NCBI RefSeq assembly: GCF_002858925.1
Contig: NZ_PJRS01000004.1
Location: 1-64,000 of the forward strand
DNA: 64,000 bases
Source: Caulobacter zeae
Lineage (GTDB): Bacteria > Pseudomonadota > Alphaproteobacteria > Caulobacterales > Caulobacteraceae
Reading direction: 5' to 3'
Below are positions 16,647 through 25,080 of the stretch, one piece after another. The notes below the pieces were generated by a model, which was not told where the DNA came from, did not search any database, and worked only from the letters and a program-made list of their open reading frames with translations. The position numbers and the translations under genes were made by a program. Position 1 is the first letter of the stretch, and the number at the start of each line of letters is the position of its first letter.

Positions 16647-17554
16647 GAGACGGCCCCCTTGCCGGCGACCTTGGCCGTCCCCTGCCCCAACACCGCGACC
16701 GTGGCCGTGCGGCCGGCGATCAGGCGCAGGTCCTTGGGCGTCTCGTCCAGAGCGACACGGACGGGCACGCGCTGGGCCAGGCGCACCCAGCTGAAGGTGG
16801 GATTGACGTTGGGCAGCAGGCTGGCGCCGGCGGCGCGGTCGCGGTCCTCGATGCCGGCGGCGATCGACTGGATGTGGCCGTGCAGCGGCCTGTCCTCGCC
16901 CATCACCGTGACGCTGACCTTCTGGCCCACGTGCAGGCCCTTGAGCTTGGTTTCCTCGAAATAGCCCTCGACCCGGTAGGAGCGGCTGTCGATCAAGGCC
17001 AGCACCGGCTTGCCGGCGGTGACGTAGTCGCCGGTGCGCAGCGTCAGGTCCGACAGGAAGCCGTCGGTCGGCGCGACGACCAGGGTCCGCGACAGGTTCA
17101 GCGCGGCCAGGTCGCGGGCGGCGACGGCCTGGGCCAGGGCGGCCTGGCCCTGCTCGACCTTGGCCAGGCTCTGCTCGGTGATCTCGCCGGCGACGAGGTC
17201 GCCCAGCACGCGGTTGCGGGCCAGCTCGCGCCTGGCCTGCGCCAACTGCGCCTTCTGGGCGGCGACGACGGCGTCGGCCTGGCGCAGCGCCAGGGCGTAG
17301 CGATCACGGTCGACATAGAACAGCGGCTGGCCGGCCTTGACCGTCTGGTCGTTGACAACCTGAACGGCGGTGACCAGGCCCGAGACGTCGGGCGCGACCT
17401 GGACGATGTCGGCGCGGACGCGGCCGTCACGGGTCCAGGGATCGACCTGGTAATGGTCCCAGAGGCGCTTGCCCCCGACCACGGCGACGGCGACGACGGC
17501 CAGGGTGACCGCGACGCGGCCGGCTTGCGGGAGGAGAGTTTTCAACTGGGGCAT
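16643..17554 (-). CDS. HlyD/EmrA/AaeA-type periplasmic adaptor
   Basis: Membrane-fusion subunit of 303 residues from ATG 17554, with one N-terminal membrane helix (VAVTLAVVAVAVVGG), a biotinyl-lipoyl half (VQVAPDVSGLVTAVQVVNDQTVKAGQPLF is broken into two halves around the helical hairpin), and the second lipoyl half LVVAPTDGFLSDLTLRTGDYV. The YVDRDRYALALRQAD phrase is common in AaeA/EmrA adaptors. It links the FUSC inner-membrane pump to the NodT channel. A TTG start seven codons upstream would overlap the DUF1656 gene; the ATG is preferred though neither has a strong ribosome site. Confidence 0.92.
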   Translation of the reverse strand: MPQLKTLLPQAGRVAVTLAVVAVAVVGGKRLWDHYQVDPWTRDGRVRADIVQVAPDVSGLVTAVQVVNDQTVKAGQPLFYVDRDRYALALRQADAVVAAQKAQLAQARRELARNRVLGDLVAGEITEQSLAKVEQGQAALAQAVAARDLAALNLSRTLVVAPTDGFLSDLTLRTGDYVTAGKPVLALIDSRSYRVEGYFEETKLKGLHVGQKVSVTVMGEDRPLHGHIQSIAAGIEDRDRAAGASLLPNVNPTFSWVRLAQRVPVRVALDETPKDLRLIAGRTATVAVLGQGTAKVAGKGAVS

Positions 17555-17561
17555 GTTTTTC

Positions 17562-17762
17562 TTATGGACGGACAAGGGCCACGGCGGCGGCCCAGAGGAT
17601 GACGAAGAGAGCGGTGTCGAAGAGCGCCGGATGCCAGACGAAGCGGTAGGCGCCGGCCCACGAGAGCACGCGTCGAAGCACGAAGGCGGCGACGAGGGCC
17701 ACGACGGCCGAGACGAGGACGGACGACAGGAAGACGCCGTCGATATTGTATTCGCCGGTCAT
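17562..17762 (-). CDS. DUF1656 (AaeX-like) small membrane protein
   Basis: Sixty-six residues with two hydrophobic helices (VFLSSVLVSAVVALVAAFVL and LFDTALFVILWAAAVAL split by RFVWHPALF). The motif Y-R-F-V-W-H-P-A-L-F-D is the hallmark of DUF1656, found with AaeA/AaeB-type pumps. Its ATG overlaps the FUSC stop by four bases. Role in the pump is unknown. Confidence 0.9.
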   Translation of the reverse strand: MTGEYNIDGVFLSSVLVSAVVALVAAFVLRRVLSWAGAYRFVWHPALFDTALFVILWAAAVALVRP

Positions 17763-19780
17763 GCGGCGGGCTCCGGATTGAAGGCGGGGGCGTCGGGGAA
17801 GAGATTGCGGCGCAGGCCGACAAGGCCGGTGACGCCGCCCAGGGCGCCATTGGGCGCGAATGGGACCTCGCCCAGCCGGCCGAGGGCCTGGTCGACCTTG
17901 GCCAACAGCTCGGCGTGCGGCGGGGCGCGGCGACCTGCCGACAGGGCAGCGTAGTGGTCGCCCACCCCGTCAAGCACGGCGTCGAGGCTGGCGCGGGCCG
18001 GTCCCGACAGATCGCCGCGAGCGGTCTGTACGGTGACGAGGTTCATGCCCACCCGCAGGTCGCGCAGCACGTCGACGCCGACGAGGTCGTGGCGCGGCCC
18101 CACCGCGGCGAGCTTGGGGGTCAAGAGGCCCAGGCGGTCGACCAGGGCGGCGGCGAAGGCGGCCGGCTCGGGCGCGCGGCTGGACCGGGCCAGGCGGGCC
18201 AGGTTCTTCCAGGTGCGCGACAGGAGGCGCCGGGCCCCGGCGTCGATGCTCATCGAGCGCATGGCGGCGGTGACGAAGATCGCCGCCCCCAGGCCGACGA
18301 ACTGGCCAAGGTTGATGTTCAGGAAGCTGGCGAAGTCGGCGCTGAAGGTCTCCTGCAGCGCCAGGGCGTTACAGAAACCGATCAGCGTGGCCAGCGCCGC
18401 CCCCATGGTCTTGGGGTTGGGAATGAACAGGCCGATGAACAGCAGCGGCGGGGCCAGCGTCAGGACCAGCAGCGGATAGCCGTCGATGGCCGGCAGCACG
18501 GCGAACATGTAGAGCGCCGACAGCGGCAGCGAGACCAGGGTGAAGATCCCGAAGCTGCGGATGGCCGGCACGGGATCGTCCATGGCCGCGAAGAAGCAGC
18601 AGAACACCGCCGCCATGACCGGCGCCGAGGCGCCGTCGCCCCAGCCGGACAGGATCCAGAGGGCGCAGGACAGCAGCACGGCGATCGCGGCGGCCGCGCC
18701 CGAAAGCAGGGCCAGCGGCAGGTCGCTGTGCATGCGCCGGCGGCCGGCGTTGGCCGCAGCCGCGGCCAGGTTCGGCGACAGCGGGGCGTCGGGGTTCTCA
18801 AGCCGCGTCATCAGCGCATGGCCCTCGCCCAGGGCCTGGACGGCTTCGGCCAGGCGCACCAGCAGGCTTTCGACCAGCAGCGCGTTCCAGTCGCCGCCGC
18901 GCCGCTTGGCGGCCTCGGCCTTGAGGTGGTCGATCAGCTCCAGGCCCGGGCCACGGGTCGCGCCGGCCTCGATCCAGGCGATCACGGCGTCCAGCGCCGC
19001 TCGGGCGGCGGGATCCCTGACGTCCTTCAGCGCCTGCATCCGGTCGGCCAGGCCCGACAGCAGCGGGATGAGGATCAGCAGGCGTTCGTGCAGGGCCCGC
19101 ACCACGCCGGTGGTCTCGCGCAGGCGGGTGGTGTCGAACGGCAGGTGGGTGGCCAGCATCTGGATCTCGCTGGCGGCGGCGGCGAGATGCCGGCGGTCGC
19201 GGGCGAAGGCCTCCTCGTCGGCGCCCTTCAGCACGTCCAGCGCCCAGCGGTCGGCCTCGCCCAGCCAGGCGGCCAGGCGCGCGCGCAGGACGGTCCCGAC
19301 GGGGCGCGGGAAGACGAGGCTGTGGACCAGGGTGGCGCAGACGATGCCCAGGCCGATCTCGACCACGCGCCAGACGGCCAGGTCGAAGATGGCCCCGGGC
19401 TGGCTGACGGCCGGGAAGCCGATGATGGCGGTGGTGTAGCCGGCCAGCATCAGGACATAGCTGCGCGGCGTGCGGTCGAGCAGCGAGATGGTCAGGCAGG
19501 CGCCGACCCACAGCGCCAGCGCCAGGCACAGCAGCACGGGCGCATTGACCAGGTTGGGGACCATGGCGACGGCGGCCGCGCCGCCCAGCATGGTGCCGAG
19601 CACGCGGTACAGCGCCTTGGAGCGCACGGCCCCGGCCAGCGGCTGACTGACGATATAGGCCGTGGTCATGGCCCAGTACGGACGCGGCAGGCCGACGGCG
19701 AAACCGATCCAGAGGGCGAGCATGGCGGCGACGAAGCTGTTCAACGAGAACAGCAGCGTCCACCGGTCGAACTTGGGCAT
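17759..19780 (-). CDS. FUSC family (AaeB/YccS-like) inner-membrane efflux protein
   Basis: 673 residues in two halves, each a cluster of membrane helices followed by a cytosolic helical part, the layout of the AaeB aromatic-acid exporter family. The N-terminal segment PRPYWAMTTAYIVSQPLAGAVRSKALYRVLGT is the typical FUSC signature; the second membrane block starts near residue 350. It probably exports aromatic carboxylic acids or similar compounds with the HlyD and NodT partners. ATG 19780 is eight bases after the marR stop, so the regulator and pump are co-transcribed. The long plus-strand frame over this region is a shadow. Confidence 0.9.
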   Translation of the reverse strand: MPKFDRWTLLFSLNSFVAAMLALWIGFAVGLPRPYWAMTTAYIVSQPLAGAVRSKALYRVLGTMLGGAAAVAMVPNLVNAPVLLCLALALWVGACLTISLLDRTPRSYVLMLAGYTTAIIGFPAVSQPGAIFDLAVWRVVEIGLGIVCATLVHSLVFPRPVGTVLRARLAAWLGEADRWALDVLKGADEEAFARDRRHLAAAASEIQMLATHLPFDTTRLRETTGVVRALHERLLILIPLLSGLADRMQALKDVRDPAARAALDAVIAWIEAGATRGPGLELIDHLKAEAAKRRGGDWNALLVESLLVRLAEAVQALGEGHALMTRLENPDAPLSPNLAAAAANAGRRRMHSDLPLALLSGAAAAIAVLLSCALWILSGWGDGASAPVMAAVFCCFFAAMDDPVPAIRSFGIFTLVSLPLSALYMFAVLPAIDGYPLLVLTLAPPLLFIGLFIPNPKTMGAALATLIGFCNALALQETFSADFASFLNINLGQFVGLGAAIFVTAAMRSMSIDAGARRLLSRTWKNLARLARSSRAPEPAAFAAALVDRLGLLTPKLAAVGPRHDLVGVDVLRDLRVGMNLVTVQTARGDLSGPARASLDAVLDGVGDHYAALSAGRRAPPHAELLAKVDQALGRLGEVPFAPNGALGGVTGLVGLRRNLFPDAPAFNPEPAA

Positions 19781-19788
19781 GGAGCGCT

Positions 19789-20244
19789 TCAAGCCCCCTG
19801 CCCGTTGGCGGCGTCCAGGGCCGCCTCGAAGGCGGCGAAGGTGCGCAGGGTGGCGGCCAGGTCCTCGTCGCTGACCCCGACCAGCAGGCGCGAGCGGACG
19901 GCCTGGACGGTGTCTTCGGCGATCACGGCCAAGGCCGCGCCGTCGGTGGTCAGGTGCAGGGTCTTGGCGCGGCCGTCGGCGGGGTCGTCGCGACGCTCCA
20001 CCAGGCCGGCGGCGCACAACTGGTCGAGCACGCGCACCAGGGACGGCCCCTCGACGCCCAGTTCTTCGGCTAGCACGCCTTGCCGCATGCCGGAGCCGGC
20101 GCGGGCGATGTGCAGCACCGGCAGGGCGCGGGCGTCGGAAAGACCGTGCTCGGCCAGGGCGCGATTGACCTCGCGACGATAGATGCGCGCCAGGCGCAGC
20201 ACCGCGCCGGTGAAGGTGCGTTCGCTGGGAATGCGGGACGTCAT
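19789..20244 (-). CDS. MarR family transcriptional regulator
   Basis: 151 residues with a central winged helix (MRQGVLAEELGVEGPSLVRVLDQL about 53-76, wing ERRDDPADGRAKTLHLT about 81-97), typical of MarR. It is the first gene of the efflux operon and its promoter holds a GATAG/CTATC palindrome array (20264-20301) starting 20 bases before the ATG, so autorepression relieved by a phenolic ligand is likely by analogy with the family. Confidence 0.93.
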   Translation of the reverse strand: MTSRIPSERTFTGAVLRLARIYRREVNRALAEHGLSDARALPVLHIARAGSGMRQGVLAEELGVEGPSLVRVLDQLCAAGLVERRDDPADGRAKTLHLTTDGAALAVIAEDTVQAVRSRLLVGVSDEDLAATLRTFAAFEAALDAANGQGA

Positions 20245-20263
20245 GTAACGATGCTCGAAGAAC

Positions 20264-20301
20264 GATAGGTAGCTTGCTATCTATTTAGATAGCTTCCTAT
20301 C
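20264..20301. promoter_or_regulatory. MarR operator array
   Basis: A perfect 8-base inverted repeat GCTATCTA / TAGATAGC around TT (20276-20293) is flanked by further half sites, so GATAG and CTATC alternate four times (20264-20268, 20277-20281, 20288-20292, 20297-20301). It is A/T-richer than its surroundings and lies in the marR promoter region. Confidence 0.72.
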
Positions 20302-20317
20302 GATATCGATGCAAGCC

Positions 20318-20361
20318 GGCGCGAAAAGAAAAACGGCCCCGCCCGTGGGAGCGGGGCCGTT
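20318..20361 (-). terminator. Rho-independent terminator of ppdK
   Basis: An 11-base-pair stem (20332-20342 with 20351-20361) read on the minus strand is followed by TTTTTCTTTTCGC. It lies 55 bases past the ppdK stop and insulates it from the marR promoter. Confidence 0.85.
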
Positions 20362-20390
20362 CGTCGTGTCGCAGTTCAGAGGCAGGAGGA

Positions 20391-20414
20391 ACTTCCCCCT
20401 CCAGGGGGAGGGTC
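20391..20414. repeat. Partial palindromic repeat, copy F
   Basis: CTTCCCCCTCCAGGGGGAGG-type arm pair only, without the central hairpin, abutting the ppdK stop. It looks like a truncated relative of copies A-E. Confidence 0.45.
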
Positions 20415-20415
20415 G

Positions 20416-23100
20416 CTACTTCCCAGCCAGGGCCGCCTGCGCGGCCGCCAGGCGGGCGATAGGCACGCGGTAGGGCGAGCAGGAGACGTAGTCGAGGCCG
20501 ACCTTCTCGCAGAACGCGATCGAGGCCGGGTCACCGCCGTGCTCGCCGCAGATGCCGAGCTTGACGTCGGGACGGGCCGCCCTGCCCCGCTCGGCGGCGA
20601 TGCGGATCAGGTCGCCCACGCCGTCCTGGTCGAGGCTGACGAAGGGGTCCTTCTCGAAGATGCCCTTGTCGATGTAGGCGCCCAGGAACTTGCCGGCGTC
20701 GTCGCGGCTGATGCCGAACGTTGTCTGGGTCAGGTCATTGGTGCCGAAGCTGAAGAACTCGGCGTTGGCGGCCAGGTCGCCGGCCCGCAGGGCGGCGCGC
20801 GGCAGCTCGACCATGGTGCCGACGGTATACTTCAGCTCCACGCCCTGCTCGGCCAGCACCGCCTTGGCGACGCGGTCGGTCAGGTCGCGCAGGTACTTCA
20901 TCTCCTCGCCCTTGGCGACCAGCGGGTGCATGATCTCCGGCACGGGAGCGGCCTTGCCCGACTTGGCGATCTCGCACGCCGCCTCGAGGATGGCCCGGAC
21001 CTGCATCTCGTAGATCTCGGGATAGGAGACGCCCAGGCGGCAGCCGCGGTGGCCGAGCATGGGGTTGGTCTCGTGCAGCTCCTTGGCGCGGCGCAGCAGC
21101 TTGGCGGCGTCGAGACCCGTGGCCACGGCCACGGCCTGCACGTCTTCTTCCGTATGCGGAAGGAACTCGTGCAGCGGCGGGTCGAGCAGGCGGATGGTGA
21201 CCGGCAGGCCTTCCATGATCGTGAACAGCTCGACGAAGTCGGCCTTCTGGAAGGGCGCGATCTTGGCCAGGGCCGTACGGCGGCCGGCCTCGTCGTCGGC
21301 CAGGATCATCTCGCGCACCGCGGCGATGCGGGTGTCGTCGAAGAACATGTGCTCGGTGCGGCAAAGGCCGATGCCTTCGGCGCCGAACTGGCGGGCGGTC
21401 TTGGCGTCGAGCGGCGTCTCGGCGTTGGCGCGCACCTTCAGGCGACGGACCTGGTCGGCCCAGCCCATCAGGGTGGCGAAGTCGCCGGTCAGCTCGGGCT
21501 CGATCATCTTGGGCGCGCCGGCCAGGATCTCGCCGGTGGAGCCGTCGATGGTGATCACTTCGCCGGCCTTGAACTCGCGGCCCTTGGCCCGGAACAGGCC
21601 TTCCTTGGCGAAGATCGACACGTCGCCGGCGCCCGAGACGCAGGGACGGCCCATGCCGCGCGCCACGACGGCGGCGTGGCTGGTCATGCCGCCGCGGGCG
21701 GTGATGATGCCGCGGGCGGCGTGCATGCCGTGGATGTCCTCGGGCGAGGTCTCCTCGCGCACCAGGATCACGGCTTCGCCGTTGGCGGCGGCCTTCTCGG
21801 CCTCGTCGCTGTCGAAGACGATCTTGCCGGTGGCCGCGCCGGGCGAGGCCGGCAGGCCGACGGTGACGACGTCGCGATGCGCGGTCGGGTCGATGGTCGG
21901 GTGCAGCAGTTGGTCCAGCGAGGCCGGCTCGACGCGCGAAACGCCCTCCTCCTTGCTGATCACGCCCTCGGCGGCCATGTCCACGGCGATCTTCAGCGCG
22001 GCCTTGGCGGTGCGCTTGCCGTTGCGAGTCTGCAGCATGTAGAGCACGCCCTGCTCCACCGTGAACTCGATGTCCTGCATGTCGCGGTAGTGGCGTTCCA
22101 GCGTCTCGACCACGGTCTTGAACTGGCCGAACACCTCCGGCATCGCCTCTTCCATCGACGGCGCGGTGTCGCCCATTTCCTCGCGGGCGGCCTTGGTCAG
22201 CGACTGCGGCGTGCGGATGCCCGCGACGACGTCCTCGCCCTGGGCGTTGATCAGGAACTCGCCGTACAGGCGGTTGTCGCCGTTCGACGGATTGCGGGTG
22301 AAGGCGACGCCCGTGGCCGAGGTGTCGCCCATGTTGCCGAACACCATCGACTGGATGTTGACCGCGGTGCCCCAGCTTTCGGGGATGTCGTGCATGCGGC
22401 GATAGAACTTGGCGCGGTCGTTCATCCAGCTGGCGAACACGGCGCCGACGGCGCCCCACAGCTGCTCCTGGGCGTCCTGCGGGAACGGCTTGCCCAGCTC
22501 GTTGAGCACGGCGGCCTTGTAGTCCTTGATGACCCCAGCCCAGTCGTCGGCGGTGAGGCCCGTGTCGACGTGGACGTCGAGGCGATCCTTATGGTCGTCG
22601 AGGATTTCCTCGAACATGTGGTGCTCCAGGTCGAGCACGACGTTCGAGTACATCTGGATGAATCGGCGGTAGCTGTCGTAGGCGAAGCGGCGGTCGCCCG
22701 ACAGGACGGCCAGGCCTTCGACGGTCTCGTCGTTGAGGCCCAGGTTCAGCACGGTGTCCATCATGCCCGGCATCGAGGCGCGGGCGCCCGAGCGCACCGA
22801 CACCAGCAGCGGGTTGGCCACGTCGCCGAAGCGCTTGCCGGTGATGGCCTCGATCTTGGCCAGGCCCGCGGCGACCTGCCCGGCCAACTCGGCCGGGTAC
22901 TGCTTGCCGTTGGCGTAATAGTGGACGCAGGCCTCGGTGGTGATCGTAAAGCCGGGCGGAACCGGCAGACCCAGCGACGACATCTCGGCGAGATTGGCGC
23001 CCTTGCCTCCGAGGAGGTTCTTCATGGAAGCGTCGCCGTCAGCGCCGCCCCCCCCGAACGAATAGACCCAAAGGGACTTCGTCAGCGTCTCTACCGGCAT
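20416..23100 (-). CDS. ppdK: Pyruvate, phosphate dikinase
   Basis: Cytosolic enzyme interconverting pyruvate + ATP + Pi and PEP + AMP + PPi. Its 894 residues match the bacterial enzyme. Domains in order: ATP-binding (GGKGANLAEM about 32, VSVRSGARASMPGMMDTVLNLG split by the loop), swivelling phosphohistidine domain with GGMTSHAAVVARGMG (catalytic His in TSHA), and a C-terminal PEP/pyruvate barrel with GLCRTEHMFF, LGHRGCRLG and GICGEHGGDP. Monocistronic: a promoter region of about 300 bases upstream holds a perfect GACAACGTTGTC palindrome, and a terminator follows. It probably serves gluconeogenesis or PEP supply. Confidence 0.97.
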   Translation of the reverse strand: MPVETLTKSLWVYSFGGGGADGDASMKNLLGGKGANLAEMSSLGLPVPPGFTITTEACVHYYANGKQYPAELAGQVAAGLAKIEAITGKRFGDVANPLLVSVRSGARASMPGMMDTVLNLGLNDETVEGLAVLSGDRRFAYDSYRRFIQMYSNVVLDLEHHMFEEILDDHKDRLDVHVDTGLTADDWAGVIKDYKAAVLNELGKPFPQDAQEQLWGAVGAVFASWMNDRAKFYRRMHDIPESWGTAVNIQSMVFGNMGDTSATGVAFTRNPSNGDNRLYGEFLINAQGEDVVAGIRTPQSLTKAAREEMGDTAPSMEEAMPEVFGQFKTVVETLERHYRDMQDIEFTVEQGVLYMLQTRNGKRTAKAALKIAVDMAAEGVISKEEGVSRVEPASLDQLLHPTIDPTAHRDVVTVGLPASPGAATGKIVFDSDEAEKAAANGEAVILVREETSPEDIHGMHAARGIITARGGMTSHAAVVARGMGRPCVSGAGDVSIFAKEGLFRAKGREFKAGEVITIDGSTGEILAGAPKMIEPELTGDFATLMGWADQVRRLKVRANAETPLDAKTARQFGAEGIGLCRTEHMFFDDTRIAAVREMILADDEAGRRTALAKIAPFQKADFVELFTIMEGLPVTIRLLDPPLHEFLPHTEEDVQAVAVATGLDAAKLLRRAKELHETNPMLGHRGCRLGVSYPEIYEMQVRAILEAACEIAKSGKAAPVPEIMHPLVAKGEEMKYLRDLTDRVAKAVLAEQGVELKYTVGTMVELPRAALRAGDLAANAEFFSFGTNDLTQTTFGISRDDAGKFLGAYIDKGIFEKDPFVSLDQDGVGDLIRIAAERGRAARPDVKLGICGEHGGDPASIAFCEKVGLDYVSCSPYRVPIARLAAAQAALAGK

Positions 23101-23407
23101 TTTGAGTTCACCCTGCGATAAAGTGAAGAAAGGCCGCGCCCTCTATCGGGGTCGTCTCGCCTTGGAACAGCCTGCGAAATCTGAATCTCGCAGTGCAATA
23201 TCCGTGGCCTCCCTAGCATTTTGGCCAAGAACGCGTCCACATGTGCGTTGCGTTCCCGCAGATTTGCCAAGAATTCAGCAAATCATTGCCATGACAACGT
23301 TGTCTTGATCGCAGTTTGACAGCATACGCCACTTGATAGGCACGAACCGTCGCCACATGGAGAATGGCGACGCTTGTTCCAGACTGGCGAATTCGTCCGT
23401 CTGGCGA
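23101..23407. other. Intergenic region upstream of ppdK
   Basis: No gene is supported. It holds a perfect 12-base palindrome GACAACGTTGTC (23293-23304), an 8-base inverted repeat CGTCGCCA / TGGCGACG with a 9-base loop (23348-23372) and a weaker CCAGAC / GTCTGG pair (23379-23405). The last two could end transcription of the small membrane gene at 23408. The region is less G/C-rich than the genes around it, as expected for a promoter. Confidence 0.5.
23293..23304. promoter_or_regulatory. Palindrome upstream of ppdK, possible repressor operator
   Basis: GACAAC directly followed by its complement GTTGTC, with a central CG, 193 bases before the ppdK start. Even-length palindromes with a central CG are typical of LacI/GalR-family operators in alphaproteobacteria; the cognate regulator is not in the window. 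Confidence 0.4.
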
Positions 23408-23704
23408 CTATCGCGCGAGGAAACCGGTGATGCGGCGCCAGATCGCCTTGCGCGCTTCCAGCACGCTGACGCCCAGAAGCGCCGCGACGCTCCAGAACAG
23501 CGCCTCGGTCGAAATGGCCGCCGCCAGAGCCGCCGCCAGGCGCAGGTCGCGCCCCACGTCGGCGTAGAGGACCACGCCCAGGGCGATCCAGGCGGCGAAG
23601 GCGAAGATCGCCAGCAGGGTCACCAGCACCTTGAGCAGCCCCTTGCCGCGCCGCAGGACGCGGTCGCCGGCGGGAAGGGTTTCGATTTCAGCCTTGAGCG
23701 TCAC
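23408..23704 (-). CDS. Hypothetical membrane protein (98 aa)
   Basis: A GTG start at 23704 has an excellent ribosome site (AGGAGG six bases upstream). The product has a charged N terminus, two hydrophobic segments (about 27-50 and 55-82) and a basic C terminus ending RRITGFLAR. I do not recognise a family. It is head-to-head with the ECF sigma factor gene and could be part of its regulon or a co-evolving membrane component, which is inference. A longer in-frame version reaching 23818 would run into the sigma gene and lacks a ribosome site. Confidence 0.65.
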   Translation of the reverse strand: MTLKAEIETLPAGDRVLRRGKGLLKVLVTLLAIFAFAAWIALGVVLYADVGRDLRLAAALAAAISTEALFWSVAALLGVSVLEARKAIWRRITGFLAR

Positions 23705-23847
23705 GACGAACCTCCTGTCTTTTGTCGAGCACGCCGTGAAAGTCTCGCCGACCTTGCGAGTCTTTCGGACCAGACGCGATTTTTCCGGGGAGACCGCTTC
23801 TGGGGCGGGACGACGCATTCGAGGCCATCCTCGCCGAGCACGGCGCG

Positions 23848-24303
23848 ATGCTGGGGCGCATCGCGGCGGCCTACGAGGCCGATCCCGAGCGCCGGCGCGA
23901 GCTGCGGCAGGAGATCCTGCTGGCCGTCTGGCGCGCCCTGCCGCGCCATCGCGGAGAAGCGCCGCTGCGCGCCTTCATCGCCCGGGTGGCCCACAATCGC
24001 GCGGTCACCCACGTGGCGCGGGAAGCGGCCGAACCGCGCCGGCAGCCGCTGGATGAAAGCGCTCCGTCGGGCGCGCCCGATCCGCACGAAAGCTTCGAGG
24101 CCCGTCACATGCAGGAACGGCTGGCCCGCGCCGTGCGCGCCCTGCCCCTGTCGCTGCGCCAGCCGGCGCTGCTTACCCTGGAAGGCTTCAGCCCGGCCGA
24201 GATCGGCCCGATGCTGGGGCTGAACGCCAACGCCGTCTCCATACGCCTGACCCGCGCCAAGGCCGCCCTGCGCGAGGCGCTCGATCCGGAGGATCGCCGA
24301 TGA
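23848..24303 (+). CDS. RNA polymerase sigma factor, ECF subfamily
   Basis: Region 2 is seen in RRRELRQEILLAVWRAL...PLRAFIARVAHNRAVTH and region 4 in LPLSLRQPALLTLEGFSPAEIGPMLG/LNANAVSIRLTRAKAALREAL, the full ECF layout in 151 residues. The annotated ATG is probably internal: codons upstream (DDAFEAILAEHGA) continue the expected helix of region 2, and a CTG at 23800 has GGGGAG seven bases before it, so translation may start there (167 residues). No ATG, GTG or TTG fits upstream. It is coupled by ATGA to the membrane protein at 24300, a likely anti-sigma factor. Confidence 0.87.
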   Translation: MLGRIAAAYEADPERRRELRQEILLAVWRALPRHRGEAPLRAFIARVAHNRAVTHVAREAAEPRRQPLDESAPSGAPDPHESFEARHMQERLARAVRALPLSLRQPALLTLEGFSPAEIGPMLGLNANAVSIRLTRAKAALREALDPEDRR

Positions 24304-24887
24304 CTACGCCGCACGGCCCCACCAACGGCTCCGAAGACGACTGGACGACCTTGGCCAAGGCCTGGACGGATCCGGCCGCCGCCGAGCCGGCGATCGATCC
24401 CGCCCAGATCCGCGCCCTGCGCCGCCGCGACCGGCTGGCGCGATTGAACTTCGCCGCCGAGATGGCCGGCGTGCCGCTGGTGCTGGGTCTGGTGGCCTGG
24501 GCCGTCGTCACGCGCGAGCTGCCCTGGCCGGCGGCGATCGCCTGCGCGCTCTTCACCCTGTTCGCGGGCGCGATGACCCTGTGGTCGCGGCGCGGCGATC
24601 CCGGCCTGCTGCTGGATACGCCGCAGACGGTGGTGAGCACGGCGCTGGCGCAGGCGCGGACGGGCCTGCGCTGGGCCCAGGCCGGGACCTGGACCTGCGT
24701 CGCCGGCGCGGCCTTCCTGGCGGCGATGGGAAGCCTGTCGGGCCGGTGGCGCGCGGACTGGCCGCTGCTCGCCGGCGGGGCCGTCTTCCTGGCGGCCTGC
24801 CTGATGCTGTATCGGGGCCACGCCCGTCGCTGCCGCCGGCGGATCGCCGCGCACGAGGCGGCGCTGGCGGCGTTGCAGGAGCGTTGA
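24300..24887 (+). CDS. Membrane protein, probable anti-sigma partner
   Basis: 195 residues: a soluble N terminus of about 50 residues followed by four hydrophobic helices (about 53-70, 75-92, 122-140, 146-165) and a basic tail. It overlaps the sigma factor stop by four bases. Position and a cytosolic N-terminal domain ahead of membrane helices suggest it holds the sigma factor at the membrane, but no zinc-binding anti-sigma (ZAS) HxxxCxxC motif is present. Function therefore inferred from context only. Confidence 0.7.
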   Translation: MTTPHGPTNGSEDDWTTLAKAWTDPAAAEPAIDPAQIRALRRRDRLARLNFAAEMAGVPLVLGLVAWAVVTRELPWPAAIACALFTLFAGAMTLWSRRGDPGLLLDTPQTVVSTALAQARTGLRWAQAGTWTCVAGAAFLAAMGSLSGRWRADWPLLAGGAVFLAACLMLYRGHARRCRRRIAAHEAALAALQER

Positions 24888-24897
24888 GCCCGACGGC

Positions 24898-25080
24898 TCA
24901 GCGCTTCTTGCCGAGCTCGGCGGCGATGTCCTTGGTCATCCGGCCGACCTTGCGGTGGGCGGTCGTGATCTGCTCGCGGGTCACGCCCCAGCGCTTCATC
25001 CAGTATTCGACGGCCTGGCGCTCGGAGAGATCGAGGCGGTCCTTGTCGATGAAGCCGCGCTTGTCCTTCAATCCGGCCAT
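24898..25080 (-). CDS. DUF3606 family small protein
   Basis: Sixty residues, the whole length being the domain: KRGFIDKDRLDLSERQAVEYWMKRWGVTREQI followed by a helix AHRKVGRMTKDIAAEL. The W-x-x-x-x-G-V-x-x-x-x-L/I pattern is that of DUF3606, of unknown function, common in alphaproteobacteria. I start at ATG 25080 because TGATG couples it to the upstream small gene; a GTG four codons earlier is possible. A second member is at 45629. Confidence 0.82.
   Translation of the reverse strand: MAGLKDKRGFIDKDRLDLSERQAVEYWMKRWGVTREQITTAHRKVGRMTKDIAAELGKKR

Noticed and set aside
17915..20182. 755-codon plus-strand frame opposite the FUSC and marR genes
   Set aside because: Gln/Arg/Gly-rich shadow without domains; crosses the marR gene and its operator-proximal end.
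20539..23121. 860-codon plus-strand frame opposite ppdK
   Set aside because: No family features, rich in His/Asp/Val repeats typical of antisense shadows in high-GC DNA; ppdK on the minus strand is unmistakable.
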